64,000 nucleotides of DNA from Prostheceraeus crozeri (lineage: Eukaryota > Platyhelminthes > Polycladida > Euryleptidae): positions 62,001 through 126,000 of the forward strand of contig CAJQUW010011540.1 of NCBI GenBank assembly GCA_907163375.1. Direction: 5' to 3'. Position 1 is the first letter of the stretch; each line of letters opens with the position of its first letter. The notes below the pieces were generated by a model. It made no database searches. It was not told the origin of the DNA and saw only the letters and a list, made by a program, of their open reading frames with translations. Made by a program: the position numbers and the translations under genes. This document shows positions 44,765-56,842 of the stretch, one piece after another.

Positions 44765-46290
44765 ATTTTGTTTGTTCCAAAACTTTATAATCAATGATGC
44801 TTTCATTTTGTGAAAGTGAGATGAGAACCGAGATGAACTATAATTGACCACGTTCACCTATATTTTCACAATAATTTCACGTGTATAGTGTTGCCCAGTT
44901 CTTCCATTTATAAGCTCCACACGGTTGTGAAAACAAAGGAGATAAGTCATTAGGTACGTGGTCAAATGTATGAGTTCTTTCGCAAATACGACTGCAATGA
45001 AAAATGTGATTTTTTAGGGAGACACAAGCCATCATTTAAGACGGATTGAAATGGATTGAACACCCAATTCAGTGACCCAACCTCGTAATTGGCGCATGTT
45101 ACACAGACGGAGTGAAGGTGTAGCACATGTAATTCGTTAGAATCAGAATAGAACAGCTTTCAATTTGGTTTACTTAAGACAGGACGCATGCAGATTAGGC
45201 TTCCATGTTTTGCAAAACGTGCTGTGATAACATATTAGTTCTGTACAATTTGAATCCATAATTTCGAAGCACGTATAGACAATATGTAGGCCTTATCTCA
45301 ATTTGCAGGATTTTGGCATTGAAGTCAAACTAAGCTTAATGAAGTCTCCAAGATTTCACATTTACAAATGGTCTTATTTTGTTCCTCATCTGTTCGTCAA
45401 GTAAGTTGTTTGGAAGTAGGTCAATATTTACTGTACTCGTATATATTAGCATAGTCAACATGCATCTAATATATTGACAGCAAGTCTAGGGTGCATTAAA
45501 TAGAATACAAAGTAACAAATAACGGATAAATCTTGATGCTGCGTATTTTGTAATTCATTGTAGAAACACACCAAACATGTCTATTTCGACTGGTCGTATA
45601 ATTTTGCACATTTAAATCAGCTCCAGGAGATTCCGAATTATACGTAGGCCTATTCTATTGTGAACAAGGTAAATTAAATTAAGTGTAATTATGTGGACTC
45701 TAGTTATTCATGCAGGCTTATTTGATTGCAGTGGTAAAATAAATACTTCTCTGAACCAGTCTAATGATTGAAAATATTTTAATACGAAGAAAATGAAGAA
45801 ATTTATTGCTATTTGGAATTTTTGTTAAAAGGAGAATGAAAAAGTTTAATATTTGGAATATTTATCACTAGAACTAAATGTCATTTTCTGAAAATAATGC
45901 TTTTCCATTGCAATGTAGATTTTCATATTTATGTAGATACTCATTAATACTCATTAGATACTCAATAAACAGGCAGATAAATTACGATCTAATCTTATAA
46001 ACAACTATTCTTTTTAAAGAATTTTATGTCGGTATTCTAAGTAGGCCTGCTGCTAATGAAAACAAGTTCTTTTACCACAAACCGCGCAGCAAAGCAGATG
46101 TCACCACACTTAATTGCTCAACAGTCTCGAAAAAATCGAAGCATAAAGCTTGATCTGACAAGGAGATTCACATTTTGATGCATTCAATGAAGAATGTTAA
46201 TGACAAATGGTTTGCGGTAAATCATGCAGGAAAAATACATGTATTCTTATCATGCAAATATCAGCATTCTAGTTTATGACGATCAACATT
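44765..46290. other. No gene recognised
   Basis: AT-rich flank of the 12-kb element. Short frames only. Confidence 0.4.
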
Positions 46291-46299
46291 GGTCGACTT

Positions 46300-46430
46300 T
46301 GATAGTCAAGCTCATACCGGTCATGCCGGCCGGGTACTGGCCAGTCATGTTAATGCCTGACCGAACTGGCCAGGCGCCGGTACTTGTCCGACTGGTATGC
46401 CGATCGGCATACCGATTCCACCTCTAATTT
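46300..46430. repeat. GC-rich palindromic patch
   Basis: Alternating CCGGTACTGGCC and GGTATGCCGATCGGCATACC blocks give strong short self-complementarity in an otherwise AT-rich region. GATTCCACCTCTA at its right edge resembles the terminus of a DNA transposon, but no partner end was found. Confidence 0.4.
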
Positions 46431-46828
46431 ACCTTCTGTGAAAGAACCCAGCTGGGATGTGTCTAAGCATAGCGCTCAGCTGTGTTTTTAATCAACGCTG
46501 CCTTTTAAACGAACCGTGATAGATTGACTGTGACCGTTGACTTTTTCAGATATATCATTTCCCGTCCCTGCCCAATCTATGGACTTCTTGGCTTGCTAAT
46601 CTGCCTCCAAGTATGTCGATGTGCTTAAGAGCCCGATGTGGAGAGGGTCAAATTGTTATCAGCTGCTACTACATCATGAGCTCCAACAAAAATATTAACA
46701 TGCAGCCATTCTATAAAAAAATAAATATAAACATTCCTCTAACATGGATCGACCGATGGTGCTGTCATCAGAATGTGTATTTATCAGTATTACTGAGTAC
46801 ATGGATTAACCTGATGTTCTGGCGGTGA

Positions 46829-47395
46829 GATTGACATGCTTTGATTTAACGAAGGCATTTCATAAAATTCTGCCAAACGTCTTACTAAGCAGACTTGTTG
46901 AGGGAGGTGCAAGTGGAGGTTTCATAACATGGTTGAAAGTTATTTGACGAAGAGGTTGATTCGTATTAAAATGGAACCTGCATTTGTCCCCCCTCTCAAT
47001 GTTCCGTCGGGAATCCCACAGGGATCACTGATGGGTCCTTTTATTGTATGCTGTGCTCATGGGCTCGCTCTCAGTTTCATATTTGTCAACTGTAGTTATC
47101 CATGCTCATTATGTAAGCCTGATTGAACTGATTTGTGAAAATGTCGCATTGTGATAATTTATTGGATATTTTCGCTTGAATTCGTCGAAATCATATGACT
47201 CTTAATTTGCGTAAGCAAATGGCACTACGATGTGGCGCTCCTTGTACGTCTATTCATCCTGATATTGAGGTTGTAAGTAAATGCAAGGTAATTGGTGTCA
47301 TTTGGAATGACAAGCACAAATGACATTTGCATGTTGATGCTGTATTGAAAACTTACTCGCAGCGTTTATATACAATACGTCTTTTAAAATTATAA
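46829..47395 (+). pseudogene. LINE reverse transcriptase fragment
   Basis: The reading MLCFDLTKAFHKILPNVLLS (catalytic FDL-KAFD region, second Asp replaced by His), then MVESYLTKRLIRIKM and PSGIPQGSLMGPFIVCCAHG (RT motif with PQGS--GP), is clearly a non-LTR RT palm. After stops, NHMTLNLRKQMALRCGAP and KVIGVIWNDKHK correspond to the later LN--K and -LGV- motifs. Only about 190 codons survive, with several stops, and the YADD box is lost between them. Jockey/CR1-like, with the clade undecided. Confidence 0.75.
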
Positions 47396-47439
47396 TCTTC
47401 GTTATCGCCAGCCCAATTTGTGAATGCATATAACTCAAT

Positions 47440-47805
47440 CATTTTGTCCCAACTCTTATACCAGTTGTCCCAAAAAAGTGCCGAAAAGCGCTTATAACTT
47501 CACCAATTTCCATTCGACTCAGCTGACGTTTTGCATACAATTGTAAAATACCCACAAATTTTTGTCTGTAAAGTTTGAAGTTTGAATATTTAGTACTCTT
47601 AGAGAAAAATAGGCATAAGTTCAAATCCTGCATATTTCTCTTGGTGAAGCTCAAGATATCGGACATATTGATATCCGATTTCCATCCATCAATCGTGATC
47701 ACAGCACGTTAGTTAGTATGATCAGGGATGTCCATGAATCATAGAAAGTGTCAGGGATTTCCATTCCAACTCTCAATCCGTAGGATTTAGCGTAGGCTGC
47801 TTTTC
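47440..47805 (-). repeat. Dispersed repeat, uninterrupted copy
   Basis: Reverse complement of the two outer parts of 50175-51755. Landmarks: CCAGTTGTCCCAAAAAAGTG at one edge, ACAATTGTAAAATACCCAC inside, and ACTCTCAATCCGTAGGATTT at the other edge. It lacks the 1.2-kb insert found in the other copy. No coding function is established, although a reverse frame of 87 codons (47439-47702) is open. Confidence 0.6.
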
Positions 47806-48204
47806 TACCGAATTAGGTTTCTGGGCATATGGCTTTCATGAGTTATAAGAACCTTTATTTCATCAATCAATTGGTTATAATTATGGGCGGTTACACTACG
47901 GTTGCTCAATTGCTCCCGAAGTTCAAGAAAATGATCTAAATGCAGATGTGTCATCATTACAATTATCAGATATATTGTCAAACACCTGAAGATCACAAAT
48001 TTTCTCTTTCCTTCAAACGAAAGTATTATAGGATAATTCTGTTAGGACTGAATTCACGATGACCTCCCTCTCTCACTCCTCTCCGTTATATCAGCAATAC
48101 CCGACCAAGAAGCAGTCATGAATTTGAAATATTTATTAGACTTTTTGGGACTGTGCACCTGAATTTATGATCGGTTGATGTAAGCCAATCATTTGTAATA
48201 AACT

Positions 48205-48644
48205 TTAATCAGTGGACGGGATGGAATAATAGATAGTTGGGCGTAGCGGAGGATCGGCAATGTGTTTCACTAAGAAATTGTTTGAGCTTTTGTGATCCTT
48301 CTGAACTAGTGAACGGAGAGTTCGATTTGTGACGTGATTATCTGCCATTATATAAAGTATGGATATCCACCAGAAGACTTCACAATCTCAATAGCATTCA
48401 CTAAAATTTGCTTGATCAATTTTGAAGTCAGTGGAAATGCTGGAAAGAGACATAACAAATGCACGGATGGGTTTTCAAAAACAAAGGCTTTACCATCATT
48501 GATAGAATAGTATGGACTGCTGTTTTTACGCGAGTCACCAGCATGTCCGATAATGTATTTTCCGCAATATCTAAGAGATGACAAAATCTTCATATCATCA
48601 CACACCACTTGTCCAGGAGAACCTGAAAATGTATAGTTTTGCAA
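48205..48644 (-). pseudogene. P-element (THAP-type) transposase exon relic
   Basis: A reverse-strand exon begins after ACATTTTCAG (acceptor near 48623) and reads GSPGQVVCDDMKILSSLRYC, then HLLCLFPAFPLTSKLIKQIL and VNAIEIVKSSGGYPYF. After a one-base shift near 48350 it continues MADNHVTNRTLRSLVQK. The pattern of aromatic and hydrophobic FPLTS---I--I, then SGG, then DNH-TNR matches the RNase H-like catalytic core of P-element/THAP transposases, where the second Asp lies in this DN--TN box. It lies about 200 bp from a P-type MITE. Upstream THAP and GTP-binding parts are not seen. Confidence 0.6.
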
Positions 48645-48840
48645 AGTTCTAGTGACTCTTATTCCGATACTTTCCGATTATTCCGATATTTTGGAAGCTT
48701 TCAATGTTTTCCGCCAATGTGCGAGTAGTTGGATGTGGAAATGGAAGAAAAAATCATTTAGTAATATTTATTGTCTGCTATCTGTTGGATTAATCCATTC
48801 AGCTACTGATTTGATCGATTTGATAATATGTCATTCATAC

Positions 48841-49495
48841 CATAGAGTAGGAATATATAGGTAGAGTGTCGACTCAAAAAAGTATCTATATACAGTGAAA
48901 ATTTTTATATCAAAAGATTCAGTTTTTTGTGGAGATTGCGTTCCCGTGGTCCAAAAAATTATTTGAGCACTTTCGAAAAAAGTCAAAATTTGCCAATTTA
49001 TATACTACCGAGATGACTCTTCTATGTAAGTAGTATACAGCAAGTTGGATATCAAAAGGAATGAATACTTACTGATACGCATCCTAATCAACCGGAAATT
49101 AAGCTGATTATCAAGGGAACTTCATGATCCGTTTTATAATGGACGTCTTCATGAAAATGTCGACATCTCATTGTGTTTCCTTGGCTGAAATTTCTTGCTT
49201 CTAATTCATGAAAGCAATAGCAGGTCATCGAGTTGCCAATTTAACAAATATTACCTCTCCAAGGCTGTCACGAAACGGACAATCTGTAAAATAACACCAT
49301 TTCCTTCTGCTTTGCTATCATGATCAATCAATTCCGTTGTAATTTCTTCAAAACTGCATAAATGTGCATATCTCACATTAGGAAACAATTCCGATTGTAT
49401 CTCCCTTGAGTTCATTTAATAAAATCGAAAGTGTATACACATTGGGGATTTAATAAATGCGGAGTTACCACTCTATCTAATATACTTACTCTATG
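48841..49495 (+). mobile_element. P-superfamily MITE with 8-bp duplication, copy A
   Basis: The ends read CATAGAGTAGGAATATATAG then GTAGAGTGTC and, inverted, CATAGAGTAAGTATATTAGA. They are flanked by ATTCATAC on both sides (48833-48840 and 49496-49503). An 8-bp duplication with a CANRG-type terminus fits the P superfamily better than hAT, whose ends follow YARNG. The 655-bp body is non-coding. Confidence 0.8.
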
Positions 49496-50174
49496 ATTCA
49501 TACTTTTCATGAAGTATAGCACATTTCCCAAATGTGATGATCTCTCTGATATATGCTAGCCAAGCATTGTGGGTGGAATTGAGAAAAGTTATGTACCTGG
49601 GTATCCTTTCAGCTGTCAAATATGAATAAGCTTGAAGCAAGACTATTTGAGGCCTTCATCAGTAAGCATACATGATCAAGAATTTCTGACGGTGCTGCTA
49701 AACAAGCTATTCTCTGTGAATGAAATCGATAGGATACTCTTTCAGCTGCAGGCGTAAGTATTGTTTGAATGATCATAATCAATAATTCACATAATTCTAA
49801 ATTTCTTTAAATTCATATATTTTGTCGAGAATTTGATTCCAATGTTCAATTGATACTCAGTTGGAATTTTTTGTGACTAAATGTATATTCCACGCAGAAT
49901 ACCTGCAGTGTTGTTAATGCAAGAATCGAAAATAATAGATTGTATGGCTATCAGATGTCCACTTCTTATTCAATGCTTTGGCTTTTTGCAAGACCAGTGT
50001 CATGCACAAATACTCATAGTTTTTGCTGCTATCTCTAAATCAATGATGTTAGGAATGGCGTTAATGCACTTGTCTTTGTTTTTTTGTTTCTGATTGGAAA
50101 TTACAATTTACGACAGCGCGCTTTCTGAACATCCTTGATGAAAATTCTGCTATCTGCTTTTTCAAACCGGTCTA

Positions 50175-51755
50175 CGCTAGATCCCACGGATTGAGAGTTG
50201 GAAATTCCTAACACTTTCTATGTTTCATAAACATCCCTTGCATGATCAAGCAAACACGAATATCAAAGATTGATTACACTTCGCAGACAGAAAATGTGGG
50301 TCAAAATGTCCTCAAGAGAGTACAATATGCATGAAAGGGTTAATGTTAGTATCTGGATGGGCAACTTTCCTAGAATGATTCTTCAGCTGCACATCTAATG
50401 GTCTACATAATAACGGGGACTGCACGAGTGAATGAAGGAACGCTCATTCCCAATAGCATGCACTTGACTGAATACTGGCGAATTGTTTTAGCTTGATAGA
50501 TGACGGTTGTGTGCACTTGGATAAAACTATAGAACGATATGCAAAAAATCCATTTCATTGCTGTGAAATGCATCAGAATCAATTGCTATACATTCAAATG
50601 CTCTAGTCCATGCAATTTATTTGTCGAGAGAAGATTATGAACCCAATGGAGAAGATTGAATACATGTATATATGCCTAGTATCAACGGCTAACAGTACAA
50701 AATCCATATTTACCCATGTCTTGTATCTAGAATATTCTTGCTACCATCGATTCAGTAGACTTTTATGTGAATTTTATTTTATTTTTTATTCCTCTGCTAG
50801 TAGTAATGTGGTGATCGAATTGTTCCAAAAATTATTTGCAAAATTCTACTATTATTGCACCTGTTTTCATGCATTCTTTATTACTAAAAAAGCATGATTG
50901 AAATCTAAAAAGTTGACATTCTGTGTGCTTCCACAAAGAATAGCTCATAAGCGATTTGTTGTGCTCTATGATGGTTTTGGTTGCAGCTTACTTTACAGCT
51001 GATGTAACTTCTCTAACGATATGAAAGAAGCGACATCAAGACGGTGTCAAAAATCCAACCAACTGCAAATTCAACGCAGAAGAAAATATCTATATCAAAG
51101 GGGGCAGTCTGAATCAGATGTCTCAGTAAGCCTGCTCACTTGAAAGGAACTATCGAATCGATTATTTTGCGCCCAAAATTAAGCATTTCCAATTATTCTT
51201 CTCAGCTCATCATATCACTTTCCGCATTAGATTCACTTTTTCTCATTGTTCTTTAAAATCATGCTTCTTGCTACACGCACTTCTTCAAAAGTATCGGCAA
51301 TCGTTCTGGAATAATTCCCATTTGCGTTTGTCACAGCTTCCAACTTCTATCAAATAGTGATTCTATGTAAGTTGTCCATCCAAATACTAGCATTAAGAAG
51401 TCTGCGAAGTGTAATCAATCTTTGATATTCGTGTTTGCTTGATCATGCCATGGACAGCTAGAATACTATCACCTGTCCATGATCATGCTAACTAACGTGC
51501 TATGATAACGATTGATGGTTGGAAATTGGATATCAATATGTCCAATATCTTGAATCACCAATGGAATATACAGGATTTGAACTTTTACCTAATTTTCTCT
51601 AAGAGTACTCAATATTCAAACTTTTAACTTTACATACGGTACAAAAATTTGTGGGTATTTTATAATTGTATGCAAATCGTCAGCTGAATCGAATGGAAAT
51701 TGGTGAAGTTACAAGCACTTTTTTCAGCACTTTTTTGGGACAACCGGTATGGTGC
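50175..51755 (+). repeat. Dispersed repeat interrupted by a nested element
   Basis: Outer parts (50175-50240 and about 51478-51755) match the copy at 47440-47805 in inverted orientation. The middle is the separate TIR element at 50241-51447. The right edge reads CACTTTTTTGGGACAACCGG. Confidence 0.6.
50241..51447. mobile_element. Nested DNA transposon with perfect 48-bp TIRs
   Basis: CATGATCAAGCAAACACGAA at the left end is reproduced exactly in reverse complement at the right end, and the identity covers 48 bp (50241-50288 and 51400-51447). Weaker pairing continues inward to about 50385 and 51348. The 1.2-kb interior has only short frames. Superfamily and target duplication are unclear, because the junctions carry an extra ATGGACAG...CTGTCCAT palindrome. 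Confidence 0.7.
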
Positions 51756-53279
51756 TTCCTTGTTAGCATGGCTGCCAAAGTCACTAGAAATATAATTTTA
51801 ATCAACATAGTCATGTCCTAATTTGTAGGAAGCATTGTAAATGTGACGATTTTCCTTCGCTTTCCTCATTGCGACAAAATCATTCAATTAATTATTTCAG
51901 AAAATGCGAAAATTTCGATGTATATCTTCACGACTTTGTACCGTCTCACATGTACCATAGTGGCCATTTATGTCTACCTGAAGTTAACTCAGCGCGCCGA
52001 CTGCGTTCTTTTTCCTTCTGTCTCGTTTATGATCAACAATATTTCACCTTAACAGTCGCTGCTGAATATCTTTACATGTTACCTTCTTTTCTTTCTCTGT
52101 GATATTATTGCCAATAATTCGAGTGTCCTGATTTTCATTGGTACAAATGTACGCTTACTTACTTCCTTTACATTACCTGTCTACAAATTACAGTGAATTT
52201 TTTGACGCTTTTGCTTATTGAGCGCTACACCTTTGCCTAATATATTTTGATAGGCGCCAACAGCATTTGAAGTCTTTTTCCACATTCCATTTACAGATGA
52301 AACTCGATAGAATACTTTCTTCCGAAGTTAAATCATATTAATTGCAGTCATCTAATTATCTGATGCTTTGAGTCGTGTTTTTATTCATTCGTGCCAAAAT
52401 CAATGCTTACCAACCTTGTTAAGCACATTAAACCAGATGGGAAATTTTAAGTTAGAAAAAGTGTTCGACAAAACTGTAAGCATCAAAGTTACCGCTAGAG
52501 CAATGAAGAGTAAGGAGATAAGCTGATTCGATATTTACGCAGTACTCGGGTTTGATACGAATCGGCGCAGTGCTGACGTTTTAAGTAACGACTGTAGAGA
52601 CTTGAGACACCAATTTCATTTCAATAGAGAAGTTTTCAGGGAAATATTTCAAAAAGTCGCCAAGTACTGCTATCTCAAACATTGCTTATTTTTGTGTATT
52701 TTTCGATTTGTCTGCAATTTAAATGACCATTGATATCAGGCTTTACACGAATTAGGATGTGCCAGATCCAAACAAAAGATTTGGATGCAGGAGTCTCCAG
52801 AGGACGGTGAAAAGAGTCTGACATGAGGAAAGTAACACATGTAGTAACAAGAGCATTTAATGTGATAAGCCAGACACGATAGGAGGGACAACCACACTAA
52901 ACATCGATGTCAATGCTTTTTGTCATCACTTATCACCGCATTGGCAGAATTTTCAGTGGGACTCCGTAATGTGGCATCTCGAGCTTGTATAATGAAGTTC
53001 TGTCTTTCTGGCTGAGCGGTAGTACACTGATTCAGCATCATGCTGAAAGAGTATAAATTATTACATTATGTGCTAGGCTATGCATCTGTTATGCGCAGAA
53101 AACATGTCAAGATGATATACATGTGCATGTGAAATACATGCAATTATTGTCAAATATCATTTGAACATTATGTACGGCATCCTGATAGGCTAGCTACCAT
53201 TTCACTATTCACAAAAGTACATCAAAAGTGCATGAAATCAAATGTTGGCATTGACTGTTCTTAAAAATCTTTCTAACTA
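51756..53279. other. No gene recognised
   Basis: AT-rich DNA. Overlapping short frames at 51843-52102 have no motif support. Confidence 0.4.
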
Positions 53280-53287
53280 GTGTGGAC

Positions 53288-54133
53288 CATAGAATATGCA
53301 TATATTAGGTAGAGTGTCAACTCAAAAAAGTATCTGTATACAGTGAAAATTTTTTTATCAAAATATTCAGTTTTTTGAGGAGATCACGCTCCTACGGTTA
53401 AAAAAATATTTGAGCAGTTTTTAAAAATCTAAAATTTTGTCAATTTATATATTACCGACATGTAGCCCTTTTATAAGTAGCATGAAATAAGTTGGATATC
53501 AAAGGAATGAATATTTGCTAATAAGCATCCTAACTAAGTGAAATTAAGCCGATTGTCAAGGGAATTTGATGAGCCGCATTATAATGGAAGTCTTCATGAA
53601 AAAGTCGCGATATTATTGTGCTTTTTTTGGCTGAAATTTGAAGTTTTTTATTTTATTTTCATCGATATGATTTTGTGATTCACTAAATTTATATGTTTCA
53701 TTTCTTGAATATGAATAGTGATGTGAACCCTTCAATCTTTCAAAGTTAATTGACATCGTTGTCTTTGATTATGTTCTTTTGTTCTACCAGTGGTTGGTTA
53801 CCTGTGATGTGATCACACTGTAGAAAAGTGAGGTTGCGCATGAAAGTAATAACAAACTATCGAATTGATTTAACAAACATTACCTCTCCAAGGTTGTCAT
53901 GACACTGAGAATCTGTAAAATATCATCATTCTTCCTGCATTGCTGTCATGATCAGTCAATTTCGTGGTGATTTCTTCAAAACCTTCAAAACTGCAAAAAT
54001 TTGCATATTTCACATTTGGTAACAATGCCTAACTGTATTCACCTCGAGTTCATGTCATAAAATCGAAAGTGTATGTACATTTTGGATTTAATAAATGCGG
54101 AGTTACCACTCTACCTAATATACTTACTCTATG
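53288..54133 (+). mobile_element. P-superfamily MITE with 8-bp duplication, copy B
   Basis: Ends CATAGAATATGCATATATTA and, inverted, CATAGAGTAAGTATATTAGG are flanked by GTGTGGAC at 53280-53287 and 54134-54141. It is homologous to copy A throughout, with about 190 bp extra in the middle. The open frame that crosses its right end (54073-54360) is fortuitous. Confidence 0.85.
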
Positions 54134-54141
54134 GTGTGGAC

Positions 54142-56329
54142 TGTCTTAAAACGTGGCAGGAAAGTCAAAAGCTTAGAAAACTACTGAAATTCATGAAGAT
54201 GCTAGTTAGTTTAATAAACATCTTATTAATTGGTATTTACGTGGATGTCAGTGACATGCAAAAATTGAAATTTTGTCTCATAAAAAGAAAAAATATACAT
54301 GTGAATGCCTGCTGGTCACCAATTTACCACAAATATCGGAGAAGCAAACTAAAAGAGTGATTACAAAATAATTTCATTTAATGCTAAGATATGCTGTGGA
54401 CAAAGCAAATAGTGCTCACCTTCTGATTAAGTGATTTCAAAACTGTATTTTAATTGGTCTCTTCTGTTTCAAAGCATTTATATCCAAGTTAAGGGCATTT
54501 TGGCGGGTAGTACCAAAAGTGAAGAATAACTTCTTAGCTTATCAAGTGATCTTTTTACATCACTAATTTCTCATGACGCAACTTTACAAAACCATCTTAT
54601 TTCCCAGGAGGAAAAACGCCTTCTGAATGTGCTTATCATTGGAGTTGATCTATCAACCACAACGACAAATTTGATTAATCGCAGAGAGATAAACTTACTA
54701 TCCTGTAATTTTTTGAAAACGAACAAACTTTTCACCATTCAGAGCGTCACGGTACAACTCACTGCTGGACTGTTATTCAGCAGCCACTGATTCATTGATG
54801 CATTATTAAACAATTTCCTTTTGCAACTTTGGAATGATAATTTGTCAATATGATGCATCCGGCTAAGAAAACATCATTTTGAGACCGTCACATTCATGGA
54901 CTCGACACAGGTAGGTCCATAACCTGCGGATGGCATCCTAGATAATTCGCAATACATACTTCGTAAATTGCATTATGACAAAACATAGCATAAGTTAGGA
55001 AGTAATAAAAACGGTGCTTTAAAAATTTGCATCGTTGAAAATTTGGATGCCTGCAATAATTTTTCGGCAATGCTAATCAGCACTGTATTTTTTGCACATT
55101 CAAATAATCTTAAAATCCTTCATTTATGAAAAAAATGTCGAGTAGCTGATACTGTCAGTCAATTTCCATCAAAATGTTCTCTCGTATCTATGTTGAAGTC
55201 TTGCGGTCAATTCTATTGCATGTGAACAACCGGTCACAATTCATCACTAAGGAAGGTAAAGCATATGTCAAAATAATCTATGAAACATCATATATCATAC
55301 GGTGTATTGCATATTAAAATTGAATCACAACTTCAACGCGAAAATTGTATGCTAAAATATGTTGATTTAAGGCATTTTGTCAATATATACTCGTACATGT
55401 ACATCGCTCTTCAGTTGCATGGTACTATTTAGTTATAGGCAGTAAGATGTGAACATTTAATAATCAAACTTGTGATATTGAATTCGATTCTATTTACCCA
55501 TAAATCTAGGAATTTTTATATATAAATAATAGGTGCACATATTTACAATATGTAGGCCTTTTACACATTTTTTTAAATTTACATGCAGCCAATAATGAAT
55601 CCAACATTGGGATATACAGTGTAGATGTATGTTGATTTAATGAGGTCAGAAGGTGTTCCGCTACCCTAAACCGCTAACACGGTTTGGCAACCATTAAAGC
55701 TAAGACATTTTCATTTGGGAAGAAATGTTAGTTACTTTTCCTGAGAAGGTTTCTCAGCCAAATTAGCTTCATTTTGTAGCTCACGATTTACACTGTAGCT
55801 ACCGACAAATGGAGTACTTTTCGCATTGATCACATCAAGCTAATTGTGAAAACCTTTTCATCAACCATTCATTCATATCACAAAATTTTTCAGTTCGATG
55901 CGATTTCGGTACTAGTCATAAGGCAATTAGGAATGCCACATGAAGAATTCTCTCTTTGACACCTGTACTTTGACTTACAGCATATTTGACATTCAACGAA
56001 GTAAAAATGTTCTACATCTAAATTCTTCATAAAAACGATGCGTAATTTTGAAATGATAGAAACATCACTTATCAGTGGCTACATAAACCAGCCAAATTTT
56101 AAAGCCTGAACACCACTTTCAATTATTGTAGGCCATGTTCCTACAATAGATAATATCTGACACACATGCGATGATGGCTCTGTCGCAAATCATCAAACAT
56201 AAGTCTGGAAATTCAAAACTTCTCATTTGATTTTGAGAGAGCAAGTTGTGATTATGTCGATCTGTGTACGAATTTTTGTTCAGTAATGACAGCAATAACA
56301 AGAAATTGAACGATTTCTGTGTCCCCAAC
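54142..56329. other. No gene recognised
   Basis: AT-rich spacer. No repeat pair or motif I can support. Confidence 0.4.
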
Positions 56330-56475
56330 AGAAACCTTGCATCGCCGCCCATGAACTCTACACTTCTACTAATCACAATCGCTTCTGTCTCAGGTAGCGA
56401 GTCCTCACAACTGGTAGACGGCTTGTTGATTTCCTGCATGTCGAAGTGGGTACAATGAAGCAAGAAGCGATCCTG
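56330..56475 (-). CDS. Candidate exon
   Basis: On the reverse strand GGTGTTTGCAG is a possible acceptor, followed by about 48 open codons reading DRFLLHCTHFDMQEINKPST, then CEDSLPETEAIVISRSVEFM. The frame runs on to 56119, with less protein-like sequence after about 56330. The composition is soluble and acidic. No family is recognised and the downstream donor is uncertain. Confidence 0.2.
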
Positions 56476-56842
56476 CAAACACCAATCTGTGACATTTCAT
56501 CGATTTCCTCTAAATGAACCTAAGACATCAAATTTGGATCAAACTTTGATCGCACTAACTTTATTCCGACGACATATGCACTTTTCTTTTCACTTCAATG
56601 ATGATGATTATAAAATTGAATCAGCCGATTTGCACATTCTCTGCGTGGACATGCTATGACTACCTTCGGCATGTGAATTGTGATTCTTATAATCGTGAAC
56701 GATAGGATGCAAATTTGCTTTCTTTGATCATAACTGCAATTCAATGTATTCTACTTTTAAGAATCTTCTTCAAGATGAAAGTGATTTAATTTATTCAAAT
56801 GCATTTATGCATTTCATTTATGGCACAGCAGTTCTTTTGTGG

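Noticed and set aside
48841..49495. Assignment of the 8-bp-duplication MITE to hAT
   Set aside because: Ends read CATAG, which fits the P-type CANRG pattern and not the hAT YARNG pattern. A P transposase relic is adjacent.
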